This document shows positions 32,969 through 40,431 of a DNA stretch of 60,229 nt, piece by piece (position 1 is the stretch's first letter; each line of letters opens with the position of its first letter). Source of the stretch: an uncultured Pseudomonas sp. (GTDB taxonomy: Bacteria > Pseudomonadota > Gammaproteobacteria > Pseudomonadales > Pseudomonadaceae); assembly GCA_946886875.1 (NCBI GenBank), contig CAMPJN010000001.1, positions 1-60,229 on the forward strand, in the 5' to 3' direction. A program made the translations under genes and the position numbers. The notes under the pieces are model-generated. The model was not told the origin of the DNA and did not search any database. It saw only the letters and a program-made list of their open reading frames with translations.

Positions 32969-34626
32969 GTGTAGGCGTTCCAGCGTTGCTGGCCTTGTTG
33001 GCTGTTGGTAGTGCTGTACGGCGTGGGCGCGGGCATGCCCATGGCACGCTCGAAAATGCCGCAGCGGGCCAGCGTCTCGAAGGACTTGGCGCCATGCGAG
33101 GCCCAGTCGTGCCGAGGCTGGTCCCGGTAGCAGCCCAGCCGCTCGTCCCATTCCTTGCGGTAGTTGTCGAGGCAGTCGATCAGCCGGTCTACGCCGGCGC
33201 GCTCTGTGCTGCCTTCTGCGTCGTCCAGGGTCATCTCGGCGAACCAGCACAGCGGCAGGAACTGGCGAACCGCCTGGATGCCTTCCGCGTGATTGCTGAT
33301 TCGCGGCACGATCTCGAAGCGAATGCCGTACTGCGCGGCCACATCGATCCGAGCCTTACCAGTGCCAATCTCGCGTACTGCCAGATCGTGCGGGCCAAAG
33401 TGGCCGCCGTAGCTGTAGCCCTTCTTCACCAACTGGTCGGCGTAGAACTCGATACCCTCCCCGCTACCCTCCAGGTAGTCGACGATATGCACCTCGCGAC
33501 CGACGACCTGGGCAAAGGTGATCGACATCGCGTCGCTCATGCCCAAGTCCCAGGCGGTGACCACTGGCAGGCTCGGGTTGAGCTTGCACTTGGTGGTGAT
33601 CCGCCCGTTCTGCCGCAGCCAGCGCATCTGCGTCATGTAGTAGGCGCCCTCGACGCTTTGCGCGAAGGCCTCATCCGGAGTAGCCGGATACTCACGCTTC
33701 ATATCGTCCTTGAGCGTCTCGGCCTTCTTCGCGTACCAGGCCTGCTGCGCCGGTGTCGTGCGGATACCGAACTTGGCTTCCAGTTCAGCGAAATACACCA
33801 GCATCCAGTGCGGTACAGAAACGCCTGCCGGATCCAACTGGTAAGCCGGCTCCTGCCACCATGGGAAGAAGTGGAACTGCCAATCCATGAGCGTTGGCGT
33901 CTTCCTCGCAGCAAGCAGCTTTTGGGCGTCCTGGCAGTAGTCGAAGAAATAGCCCTCGCGGCCCTCCGCCGTGCTCTCCAAGGTCAACTGGTTACCCATG
34001 CCGACCGCTTCGAAGGCGCCGGTAACGATCTCTTTGGCCTTGTCCGGGTACTTCCGGCAAATCTTGCCGAACTCCGACACATGCAAACGCTGCAGCGTGC
34101 CACCGCGGTAGCTGGTCGACACCTGGATGCTTGAGCCGTTGTCGAAGATGTAGCCCTGGTCCTTGTCACTCTTGGGCTTCGGGATGCGCAGCCCGATCAG
34201 TTGGAAGATTGCCTGCCAGGCCGCATCCTGTGTCAGCTTCTCGTAGGCGTAGCGGATCTTGTTGCGGTAGATGTCCTTCGCGTTCGGCAGCGTGTCGGCG
34301 ATGCAGCCGGCGCTGTAGTCGGCGATGAATAGGCAATCGTCCAGTGCATCGATCATCTCGAAGGTGGTGAAGCCGAGCTGACGCGCCTTGAGGATGATGT
34401 CCCGGCAATGACCGTCCAAGAATCGCTGCCGCTGTTGGGCATTCGGCCGGAACCGGCGGACTTTCCCGTCTTTATCCTTGATCTTGTACAGCGCGTTGAG
34501 GCGGTACCACTTGTTCGCCAGCGCGGTGACCAGCAGCGGCTTGCTCTTGAGCGTGCCGGCCCGGTGCATCTCCAGCAGCCCGTCGCCCTTGCGCATGATC
34601 TCCTGGCGATCGGCGCGGGTCAGCAC
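32965..34626 (-). CDS. Terminase large subunit
   Basis: 553 residues from GTG 34626. The ATPase half has a Walker A-like KARQLGFTT (80-88) and a Walker B-type LHVSEFG (181-187, Glu185). The C-terminal half has RNase H-like nuclease acids, starting at VTAWDLGMSDA (Asp about 363). It packages DNA into the procapsid with the small subunit encoded just upstream (7-base overlap). Length is typical. Confidence 0.9.
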   Translation of the reverse strand: MLTRADRQEIMRKGDGLLEMHRAGTLKSKPLLVTALANKWYRLNALYKIKDKDGKVRRFRPNAQQRQRFLDGHCRDIILKARQLGFTTFEMIDALDDCLFIADYSAGCIADTLPNAKDIYRNKIRYAYEKLTQDAAWQAIFQLIGLRIPKPKSDKDQGYIFDNGSSIQVSTSYRGGTLQRLHVSEFGKICRKYPDKAKEIVTGAFEAVGMGNQLTLESTAEGREGYFFDYCQDAQKLLAARKTPTLMDWQFHFFPWWQEPAYQLDPAGVSVPHWMLVYFAELEAKFGIRTTPAQQAWYAKKAETLKDDMKREYPATPDEAFAQSVEGAYYMTQMRWLRQNGRITTKCKLNPSLPVVTAWDLGMSDAMSITFAQVVGREVHIVDYLEGSGEGIEFYADQLVKKGYSYGGHFGPHDLAVREIGTGKARIDVAAQYGIRFEIVPRISNHAEGIQAVRQFLPLCWFAEMTLDDAEGSTERAGVDRLIDCLDNYRKEWDERLGCYRDQPRHDWASHGAKSFETLARCGIFERAMGMPAPTPYSTTNSQQGQQRWNAYT

Positions 34627-35189
34627 TCGGCAGCCACCTCGGCCAGCAGCTCATCCAGCGACTTGCCGACCTTCTCGCGGCCCTCTTCATCCAGCCCATA
34701 GGCCTGGCGCTCCAGGCGGATGGAGCGCTCCATGGCCTGTGTGGCGCTACCGAGGGACTTGCCCACATAGTCCAAAGGCAGGTCGATCTCGGCAACAGCG
34801 CCGCCGCGCACCTGCACCTGCATTTTGCCGGTTTCCAACTGGCGCTCCAGCAGATCCATCAGCTTCTCCGTCAGCCCCTTGGCGCGGCGAATAATCTGCT
34901 GGTGGCTCTTAACGATCGAGGCACCAACCTCAGCAGCCTGCTCGACGATCTCGGCATCCGTCTCGGCCCTGACGATCTCCTGGGCTACAGCGCGGTTGGT
35001 CTTCTCGCGCACGCGCTGGCGGATCTGCTCGGACAAGTCCCGAGACCACCTGCCATCGGCGGCGCGCTTGCGAATGGCGGCCTCCGACGGGCCATGCAAC
35101 CGACTCAGCTCGCGGTTGCTGTATTGGCCGGTGCGGTAGTCACGCTCGACCGCGGCCCAGTCGTAGCGCTGGCGCGTATTTGCGGTCAT
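34620..35189 (-). CDS. Terminase small subunit
   Basis: 189 residues from ATG 35189 (MTANTRQRYDW), with GGAG 6 nt upstream; the TTG at 35201 lies on that site and is rejected. The N-terminus is a helix-turn-helix of the small-terminase type (YRTGQYSNRELSRLHGPSEA), followed by a helical oligomerisation region and an acidic end. It recognises the packaging site and overlaps the large-subunit gene. Confidence 0.82.
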   Translation of the reverse strand: MTANTRQRYDWAAVERDYRTGQYSNRELSRLHGPSEAAIRKRAADGRWSRDLSEQIRQRVREKTNRAVAQEIVRAETDAEIVEQAAEVGASIVKSHQQIIRRAKGLTEKLMDLLERQLETGKMQVQVRGGAVAEIDLPLDYVGKSLGSATQAMERSIRLERQAYGLDEEGREKVGKSLDELLAEVAAEC

Positions 35190-35319
35190 GGGTATCTCCA
35201 ATCAAGCACGGGCGCCTACCGGCGAGCCGCTAACTAGTCCCCCAAATGGGCCGAACTCGGCGCATTTCTGGGCTGCATTTCGAAAAAATCATGGTGTCCA
35301 TCCACTCAGGAGCAACACC

Positions 35320-35466
35320 ATGTTCAGAAAACTCGCTTTCGCCGCCTGGCTCGCGCTTATCCTCGTCACCGTCAATCAAGGCTTCCCGTGGCTGCTGGAA
35401 CATTCCATGCAGCTGATCACCGGCTGCCCTGACCACTTGCTGATCTGCCCAGAACAGCGTCGATAA
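35320..35466 (+). CDS. Small single-span membrane protein opposite the late genes
   Basis: 48 residues, ATG 35320 with AGGAG correctly placed. One hydrophobic segment (LAFAAWLALILVTVNQG) and three Pro/Cys-containing turns after it. It runs rightward, opposite to all late genes, and its last 50 nt overlap the Rz1 gene in antisense. It could be a small host-envelope protein or a lysis regulator; the ribosome binding site and membrane segment are the only support. Confidence 0.45.
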   Translation: MFRKLAFAAWLALILVTVNQGFPWLLEHSMQLITGCPDHLLICPEQRR

Positions 35467-35686
35467 GACCCTGGTGGCGCCGCTGGCATTCCAGATACAT
35501 GCCGGCGGCCGCTACATCTGCCAGGGCCAACTCGGCCGGGTCGCCGGTGCCATCCTCGGCCACCGGCACCTGCTGAAGATCAGGGCACGGCTGCAGCAGC
35601 AGCTGGTCGATCTCGACCGGCGCGCGCGTCGTTGATGTTGCGCATCCAGCCAGCAGGCATGCGGCAATTAGGATCCATCGGTTCAC
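35417..35686 (-). CDS. Rz1-like outer-membrane spanin lipoprotein
   Basis: 89 residues. MNRWILIAACLLAGC is a lipoprotein signal with lipobox LAGC (Cys15), then a Pro/Gln-containing periplasmic part. Its first 107 nt are embedded in the 3' end of the Rz gene in another frame, the hallmark of Rz/Rz1 pairs. Together they span the periplasm and fuse inner and outer membranes in the last step of lysis. Confidence 0.83.
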   Translation of the reverse strand: MNRWILIAACLLAGCATSTTRAPVEIDQLLLQPCPDLQQVPVAEDGTGDPAELALADVAAAGMYLECQRRHQGLIDAVLGRSASGQGSR

Positions 35687-35933
35687 GAATGATCTCCTGG
35701 CGAGTTCGCTGGTAGATGGTGGTATTGGTGAGCTTGATGCCCGCGATAGCCTTGCCGGTTTGCTCGGCTACCTGGGCCACCAGCTCACGCGCCAGCTTCT
35801 CCTGAACCTGCTCGGCTGCGAGGCGCGCCGCGTCGTCATAGCCTTCCTTCCAGCCACGGACTTGCCAGCCAGTGGCCAGACTTATGGCTGCCACGGACAG
35901 CAGAACAGCGGCTCGTATAGCGTCAGCGTTCAT
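35580..35933 (-). CDS. Rz-like inner-membrane spanin
   Basis: 117 residues. A single N-terminal membrane segment (IRAAVLLSVAAISLATGW, about 6-23) anchors a long periplasmic helix (EQVQEKLARELVAQVAEQT). Overlaps the holin gene by 4 bases upstream and contains the Rz1 start downstream. Type II spanin subunit by architecture. Confidence 0.83.
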   Translation of the reverse strand: MNADAIRAAVLLSVAAISLATGWQVRGWKEGYDDAARLAAEQVQEKLARELVAQVAEQTGKAIAGIKLTNTTIYQRTRQEIIREPMDPNCRMPAGWMRNINDARAGRDRPAAAAAVP

Positions 35934-36247
35934 TGCCCCGCCGCCTTACGCTCACCAAAGCGAACAGCCAAATCCCGCAGCTTCTCGACGCCAATGAATC
36001 CAACCAGGGCTCCGATAAACACTGCCATATCAGGCGGCATACCAATCCATATCAAGGCGGGCTTGATGGCCAAGGTGACAAGGCCGCACAACGAGCCCTC
36101 AAGGGCCATCTGCCGCTTGCTACCTCCGCCATAGATAACCCGCAGCACAGCGATGGTGACGGACATGGCAGGCGCGTACAGATGAGGCGCCACTTGCGAT
36201 ATCCACGCAAAAACAGCCGCCCATAGGTCAGGGGATTTCTCTGGCAT
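35930..36247 (-). CDS. Holin
   Basis: 105 residues taken from ATG 36247 (MPEKSPDLWAAVFAW), the start used by similar Pseudomonas holins; ATG 36256 is an alternative. Two or three membrane segments (about 27-40, 50-70, 72-90), with a basic tail. It should release the endolysin encoded at 19869. First gene of the lysis-packaging operon; the spanin gene overlaps its stop. Confidence 0.78.
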   Translation of the reverse strand: MPEKSPDLWAAVFAWISQVAPHLYAPAMSVTIAVLRVIYGGGSKRQMALEGSLCGLVTLAIKPALIWIGMPPDMAVFIGALVGFIGVEKLRDLAVRFGERKAAGQ

Positions 36248-36388
36248 CTTGCACATCTCAGTACCCCGGCAGCGCCGGTGAGCGAATAGGTGCCCAGCGT
36301 AATGCTGGGCGGGTGTGGCAACGTCTCCCGACGTGACCCTGGCGGCGCCTCTCGGCGGGGCCAAACTCTGCAGCACATCCACCGACAG

Positions 36389-36412
36389 CCCCTTCTATAC
36401 GTATAGAAGGGG
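36389..36412. promoter_or_regulatory. Perfect 24-bp palindrome upstream of the late operon
   Basis: CCCCTTCTATAC at 36389-36400 is followed directly by its exact reverse complement to 36412. It lies about 140 nt upstream of the holin start, in the leader of the packaging operon. There is no loop, so a dimeric protein binding site is more likely than an RNA hairpin. No similar site was noticed elsewhere. Confidence 0.6.
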
Positions 36413-36692
36413 GTCAAGGTGCATGTGAAAGGAAATCGATGGCTGTCTTTCCAGCCTGTCCGCCATAAGCTTCATCGGCGCCGGCGCCCTGCTGTACCAG
36501 TCTCGCCAAATCCACCTCGCACCCGGCCTAGAGCAATCCGAGGAATCTGGTCTGTGCGGGCTGCCAGTGTTTTCGTGAGCGCCCCACCGCTGGCTGGGGG
36601 CGTCCAGGATCCCCCGTAGGGCCGCCCTGGCTGCGGGATTGCAAAAACTCGGGTAATAAAAAACCCGGCGCAATGGCCGGGTTCTTTGTGTT
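36413..36692. other. Leader region with no complete gene
   Basis: Holds a terminator at 36662 and, on the plus strand at about 36440-36573, a protein-like frame (SLSAISFIGAGALLYQ, then QSEESGLCG) that lacks a start codon. The ATG beside a good ribosome binding site (AAAGGA) is in another frame. This looks like a small membrane-protein gene damaged by a frameshift. Confidence 0.35.
36662..36683 (-). terminator. Strong hairpin terminator (1 of 4)
   Basis: AACCCGGC (36662-36669) pairs perfectly with GCCGGGTT (36676-36683) across a 6-nt loop, followed on the minus strand by TTTATT. Sits 10 nt behind the gene at 36693. A T-rich stretch on the plus side suggests bidirectional action. Confidence 0.82.
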
Positions 36693-36947
36693 CTACATGC
36701 CCATTCCTGGGCCTCTGGAGCGCGGAGGATCGGGATCGTAATCCTCATCTGCCGCCTCATCTGCCAACTGCAATGAGTGCTGATACTCTTGCTCGCGCAG
36801 GCTCTCGGCAAGAGCGTGAGCCTCAGACTCGGAAGTACAGATAAACTCTCTACCGCCGCTGATCACGAGCCAGACCGCCTCTACGGTGGGGCTCCTATAA
36901 CTTACCGGGATCTGCCCACCAGTAAGTCTATGCACCGAAACTGTCAT
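36693..36947 (-). CDS. Hypothetical acidic protein, 84 residues
   Basis: AAGGAG precedes ATG 36947. The first 45 residues read as a small beta domain (VEAVWLVISGGREFICTS); the rest is an acidic helix and a disordered Asp/Pro/Arg tail. No family recognised. It stands as a single gene with its own terminator in the late leader region. Confidence 0.7.
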   Translation of the reverse strand: MTVSVHRLTGGQIPVSYRSPTVEAVWLVISGGREFICTSESEAHALAESLREQEYQHSLQLADEAADEDYDPDPPRSRGPGMGM

Positions 36948-37002
36948 CCCCTACTCCTTCTACTCGATGGAGCACTGACAATACCAGCTTGGCGAAAACA
37001 AA

Positions 37003-37026
37003 AAACCCAGCACATTGGCTGGGTTT
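37003..37026 (-). terminator. Strong hairpin terminator (2 of 4)
   Basis: AAACCCAGC and GCTGGGTTT form a perfect 9-bp stem with a 6-nt loop, with T-rich tracts on both strands. It lies 44 nt behind the gene at 37070. Confidence 0.82.
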
Positions 37027-37069
37027 CTTTCGGGCACTGCTTTGAATCATGTGTAAAACAGCGTCAAGG

Positions 37070-37348
37070 TTAAGCGTTAAACGGTTGCAACAACTCATGC
37101 CCCTCCCAGGTCAGGCGCCACGCAGTCACCGCCCTGATCTGGTAACCATCAGTTTCGGCACGCCCCTCAATAAAGCCCCCTTTCCAAAGGGTATACATGT
37201 GCTCTTTGATAAGCCCCGGCAGATCAGGTGCAGATACCCCCCTCGAACTGATTTCTTGGTGAATCTTCTTATCGTCCGTTTCCACGTTGAAGTCCAGAAG
37301 GGCAACATGCCGCAGAATGTCTTTAACCAGATGAACATCACGTCTCAC
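37070..37348 (-). CDS. DUF2513-like phage protein
   Basis: 92 residues from GTG 37348 (VRRDVHLVKDILRHV), with AGGAG 8 nt upstream; the frame open to 37486 is rejected because it crosses a terminator. The pattern RRDVHLVKDIL, then a winged-helix-like middle and AWRLTWEGHELL matches DUF2513, a small protein common in prophages and possibly DNA-binding. Function unknown. Confidence 0.72.
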   Translation of the reverse strand: MRRDVHLVKDILRHVALLDFNVETDDKKIHQEISSRGVSAPDLPGLIKEHMYTLWKGGFIEGRAETDGYQIRAVTAWRLTWEGHELLQPFNA

Positions 37349-37678
37349 GCAGCTAGCTCCTTGTTTACACACCAGCCGGACGGCCGGCTCTAGAGCGAGC
37401 ATATCAAGACGATCACTGTCGCCGCCAACAAAAAACCCGACGCGGAGGCCGGGTTTCGAAGATGTGGTATTCAGTCGCAACTTCACACCTTGTAATTATC
37501 GTGCCGGAAATGGCACAAGCGCGTCAAGCCTTTAGTGTGCTGATTTCGAAACTACGGACTGTCTCAGTGATTAACAGTAACTGGTCTAGCGTATTGCTCA
37601 CTGGCGCCAAGCCTAGGCAATGCCTGCCCCCATCCGATCGGCTCTTGCGCCTCACTGAAAGAAAGAGCCGTCTGCCTC
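37349..37678. other. 330 nt without a gene
   Basis: Contains the third terminator (37433-37456). Open frames here (for example 37462-37695 on the plus strand) have no ribosome binding site and no protein-like pattern. Confidence 0.4.
37433..37456 (-). terminator. Strong hairpin terminator (3 of 4)
   Basis: AAACCCG and CGGGTTT form the stem; on the minus strand it is followed by TTTTTTG. It lies between the genes at 37070 and 37679 and should end transcription coming from the latter. Confidence 0.78.
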
Positions 37679-38053
37679 TCAGGCAATCTCGTTGAGAGCC
37701 TGCAAGGTTCGCAAGAGAGCAGGAGGCTCTTGACCGAAGTAGAGCCGTAGGGGCAAATCACCCAGTCGGTAGTTAGCGAGCGGGACATGCTCTGGCCACA
37801 GAATTGTATACGGCTCTTGCGCAGGGCGGACCGACCATTTGCAGATCCCCCCACCCAGCTCGACCGCCTCTTTTTCATACCAGGGACACCAATCTGGTAA
37901 TTGAACGATGACCGGTCCCCTCGTCGCCACCAAAACGCCTTGAGCGCCGATGACGACTTGCTGGCCTTCTTGCTGCCCTTGGAATAGCAGCACGAATGCG
38001 CCGTCTTCCGCACCAACGGGAGGAATTACCTCTTCGATTAACAACTGGAACAT
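37679..38053 (-). CDS. Hypothetical phage protein, 124 residues
   Basis: AAGGATG-type site upstream of ATG 38053. Beta-rich (FVLLFQGQQEGQQVVIG, then RGPVIVQLPDWCPWY), with a Leu-rich end. No membrane segment or enzymatic motif. One of several single genes in the late leader; not recognised. Confidence 0.65.
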   Translation of the reverse strand: MFQLLIEEVIPPVGAEDGAFVLLFQGQQEGQQVVIGAQGVLVATRGPVIVQLPDWCPWYEKEAVELGGGICKWSVRPAQEPYTILWPEHVPLANYRLGDLPLRLYFGQEPPALLRTLQALNEIA

Positions 38054-38096
38054 TACTGCATCCTTGAGTTAACGCCTTACGGCGAGGAGTCCCACT

Positions 38097-38194
38097 CTAT
38101 GCTGCGATCCTTTCTTCTCCAAGCACCTCAACCAGCGGCCCGAGCGCTTCGCGATCCAACCGATCACACACCCCAAACATCTCCTGCACGATTC
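38097..38194 (-). pseudogene. Truncated duplicate of the 39232 gene
   Basis: The minus frame reads IVQEMFGVCDRLDREALG, then VEVLGEERIAA and stop TAG at 38097. It matches the C-terminus of the 200-residue protein at 39232 (IVQELFGVCDRLDREALR). Only the last 32 codons remain, without a start. It lies 150 nt beyond the lipoprotein gene, which is thus framed by the intact gene and this fragment. Confidence 0.72.
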
Positions 38195-38253
38195 TGCCTC
38201 ACTGGCGCGACAAGAGCTGCCCTGCTTCAAAGGTCGTAGACAGGTAATAAAAA

Positions 38254-38271
38254 CCCGGCTCAAGGGCCGGG
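38254..38271 (-). terminator. Strong hairpin terminator (4 of 4)
   Basis: CCCGGC (38254-38259) pairs with GCCGGG (38266-38271); on the minus strand TTTTTATT follows. It lies about 70 nt behind the lipoprotein gene and ends that transcript. Confidence 0.8.
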
Positions 38272-38342
38272 CTCTTGATCTTGCTAGCTTTCTATTCACA
38301 CGCTGGATATATCAGGAGCGAAAGTATCGCACTTGCGTCAAG

Positions 38343-39167
38343 CTACTTGGCATAATGAGCCTTGACTTCCTCCACCCCCCAGGTTCCGAGAGCGCCAGAA
38401 ACTGCTTTAGCCTCTTCTATTGCGGCATCAAAATCGCCGGGCAGCGAGCCGGTTTCTGTTATGCCAATGGAAAGTTGAACAACTGAATCGCTTGGAGGGA
38501 ATGGAAGAATTTCAGAATACAGAGTTCTTGGCGACTGAGGTTTATGCAAAGTAACCTTAGGCACTGACATTACTGCAGTCCCCATGCTGCGCAATTCATA
38601 AACATCAGCAACGCCAGGCACTATGGCAGACTGAGCCAAGGCAATAGTTATACCAACATCCCCCTTCTTGGCACCTGCACTGCTGCAATTTTCAGTGCAC
38701 TCTGTGAGAGCATAACTTTTATCCAATAATACATATATCGGCCTGAAACTATAGGCATTATCACCCTTGTTTATTTGAGCAATCAAAAACAACCCATCTC
38801 TTCGAACTGTAAAGCAATTTACTTGCTTGAGCAGATCGCTATTAGTGACATACCTAGTTGAATATGTTCTTGTTGATTTTTTCTTGATTCCCTCAACATA
38901 GCTCTCGGCATACTTCCCAATTGCATCAAAAACCAGCTTCCCAGCGATTGGTGCTGCAATTGCAGCTGATTTCTGCATACCGTCGATCGAACAAATCTTT
39001 CGAATGGATTCATCTAGAGAAGAGAGTTGCTCCGAGCCAGTAATTAATCCAACTTTAATATCGCCATTAGGTTTCGCTTCCGCCTCCACTTTAGATGCGG
39101 TCGCCAAAGCTAACCATTGACAGCCAGACAGTAACGAAACCATTGATAACAGCAGTAATGCACGCAT
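38343..39167 (-). CDS. Prophage lipoprotein, 274 residues
   Basis: Start ATG 39167 with GGAGG upstream; the open frame to 39563 is rejected. MRALLLLSMVSLLSGC is a lipoprotein signal with lipobox LSGC (Cys16). The mature protein is soluble and mixed, with four cysteines in two pairs (LTECTENC). It is AT-richer than its neighbours and framed by homologous sequence on both sides, so it is probably inserted cargo. Surface or superinfection-exclusion functions are common for such lipoproteins, but nothing specific is seen. Confidence 0.75.
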   Translation of the reverse strand: MRALLLLSMVSLLSGCQWLALATASKVEAEAKPNGDIKVGLITGSEQLSSLDESIRKICSIDGMQKSAAIAAPIAGKLVFDAIGKYAESYVEGIKKKSTRTYSTRYVTNSDLLKQVNCFTVRRDGLFLIAQINKGDNAYSFRPIYVLLDKSYALTECTENCSSAGAKKGDVGITIALAQSAIVPGVADVYELRSMGTAVMSVPKVTLHKPQSPRTLYSEILPFPPSDSVVQLSIGITETGSLPGDFDAAIEEAKAVSGALGTWGVEEVKAHYAK

Positions 39168-39231
39168 TTTGAAGCCTCCATGCAGTTTGATAGCACCTCG
39201 CGCGAAAGCATAGACGAATATCGTAGTTAGG

Positions 39232-39834
39232 CTACGCCGCCCTAGGCCTTTCACGCTCTTCTTCCAACACCAATGACAGTAACCGCAGCGCCTCCCGATC
39301 CAGCCGATCACACACCCCAAACAGCTCCTGCACGATCCAACCCCACTCGCGGCTCCAGTTGCGACGATCGAGGAACACGCCGTGCCGCTCCTGCAGCCAG
39401 CCACGGAACAGGCGTGGCTCCTCCAACGGGTCCGGGCTGCCCATACCACCCTGCACCATAAAGCGGTAGCGATGCAGCACGCCGGCGGCGACCCAGTAAG
39501 CCTGTTCGCGCTTCGTTTCTGACAGCTCAGCACGCTCCCCCCAGCTCTCCCACAATAGTGCATGCGCCACCTCCAGCCACTGGTTTGACTGCCGCGTGCT
39601 CACCTCCGGCGCGTATAGGTTATGCCCGAAGTGCTGCAGCTCGAGCGGAAGCGACGCAATCGCGTGCTGAAAGCGGCCGGCCAGCGCCTGGTGCGCAATA
39701 CGATGCAACGAACTGTCCACCACACTGAATTGCACCTGCCCCCAGACGGAGCGATCTGCCAGCGACTCCAGCATGCTCTTGCCAGCCTGGTACATGCAGT
39801 CATGCCAGGCCTGTCTCGCACTGATTAATTTCAT
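39232..39834 (-). CDS. Conserved Pseudomonas phage protein, possible late regulator
   Basis: 200 residues from ATG 39834 (MKLISARQAWHDCM), with GGGGG 8 nt upstream. A helical protein (WGQVQFSVVDSSLHRIAHQAL, then EWGWIVQELFGVCDRLDREAL). It stands at the end of the leftward early operon, just before four terminators and the late genes, the position of lambda Q. No zinc or sigma-region motif supports a Q function, so that is inference from place only. A truncated copy of its 3' end is at 38097. Confidence 0.7.
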   Translation of the reverse strand: MKLISARQAWHDCMYQAGKSMLESLADRSVWGQVQFSVVDSSLHRIAHQALAGRFQHAIASLPLELQHFGHNLYAPEVSTRQSNQWLEVAHALLWESWGERAELSETKREQAYWVAAGVLHRYRFMVQGGMGSPDPLEEPRLFRGWLQERHGVFLDRRNWSREWGWIVQELFGVCDRLDREALRLLSLVLEEERERPRAA

Positions 39835-39849
39835 CGTCATATCCCCCAA

Positions 39850-39962
39850 TGCGCAGTGCGAACAAATCGCGCACTTCGCGTACTTCCAAATTCAGCTTTC
39901 GGCCTGGTAACGCCCGTGGCTCTTGATGTGCGCACAGTGCGCAGTTGCGTAACGGGTGCGCA
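39850..39962. promoter_or_regulatory. Cluster of four TGCGCA sites
   Basis: The palindrome TGCGCA occurs at 39850, 39929, 39938 and 39957. The pair at 39929/39938 makes a nearly continuous palindrome (TGCGCACAGTGCGCA). The cluster fills the 130-nt gap between the RuvC-like gene and the 39232 gene, so it may control the latter. Purpose inferred. Confidence 0.45.
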
Positions 39963-39963
39963 G

Positions 39964-40431
39964 TCAGCCCCCACCGAATCGCGCAATCAGCAATGCGTCG
40001 GCCAGGGCCTGCCCCTTCCCCTTCAGATCGAGGTCACGAATACCTGGGTGCAGCTGGATAGCCCTGGTGCGCGCTGCGTCCTTATCAGTCCCTTGCAGGC
40101 CTGCGCGCTTCTTCCAGGTCGCAGGTGGCACCAGCGTGTAAGGGATGCCAACGCCTTGCAGCAGACCCTCTACCACTCCAGCGCCATGGCCGAAGCTGAA
40201 TGCAGAAGCAGCCCCCATCTTCCGCTCACCTCCCCCAGGCATAGCCCCCACCAGCTCAAGGTAGGCATGGCGTAACGGCTGCGCGCGCAGGAAAGCGGCC
40301 AGCGCTGCGCCGTTGACGCGGTTCTTGGTGCCGACCTTCATCGTCGGCATGTGCAGGTGGCACTGGTACTGCAGCTCGGCATCCAGCATCACGACGCAGC
40401 CACTTAGCCCTGGATCAATACCGACGATCAT
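39964..40431 (-). CDS. RuvC-like Holliday junction resolvase
   Basis: 155 residues from ATG 40431, overlapping the DUF1364 stop (ATGA); the longer frame to 40509 is rejected. The RuvC/RNase H fold acids are visible: Asp6 in VGIDPGLSG, Glu59 in AYLELVG and Asp145 in ALADALLIARFG. It should cut branched DNA before packaging, replacing lambda NinG/Rap. Part of the leftward replication operon. Confidence 0.85.
   Translation of the reverse strand: MIVGIDPGLSGCVVMLDAELQYQCHLHMPTMKVGTKNRVNGAALAAFLRAQPLRHAYLELVGAMPGGGERKMGAASAFSFGHGAGVVEGLLQGVGIPYTLVPPATWKKRAGLQGTDKDAARTRAIQLHPGIRDLDLKGKGQALADALLIARFGGG

Noticed and set aside
32986..34134. 382-codon plus-strand frame opposite the terminase
   Set aside because: Mirror of the terminase coding strand; the terminase frame has clear ATPase and nuclease motifs.
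36395..36811. 138-codon minus frame in the late leader
   Set aside because: Crosses a strong terminator and the 24-bp palindrome, overlaps the gene at 36693, no start signal.
39168..39563. N-terminal extension of the lipoprotein gene
   Set aside because: The extension is a shadow of the 39232 gene. A lipoprotein signal and GGAGG mark the true start at 39167.
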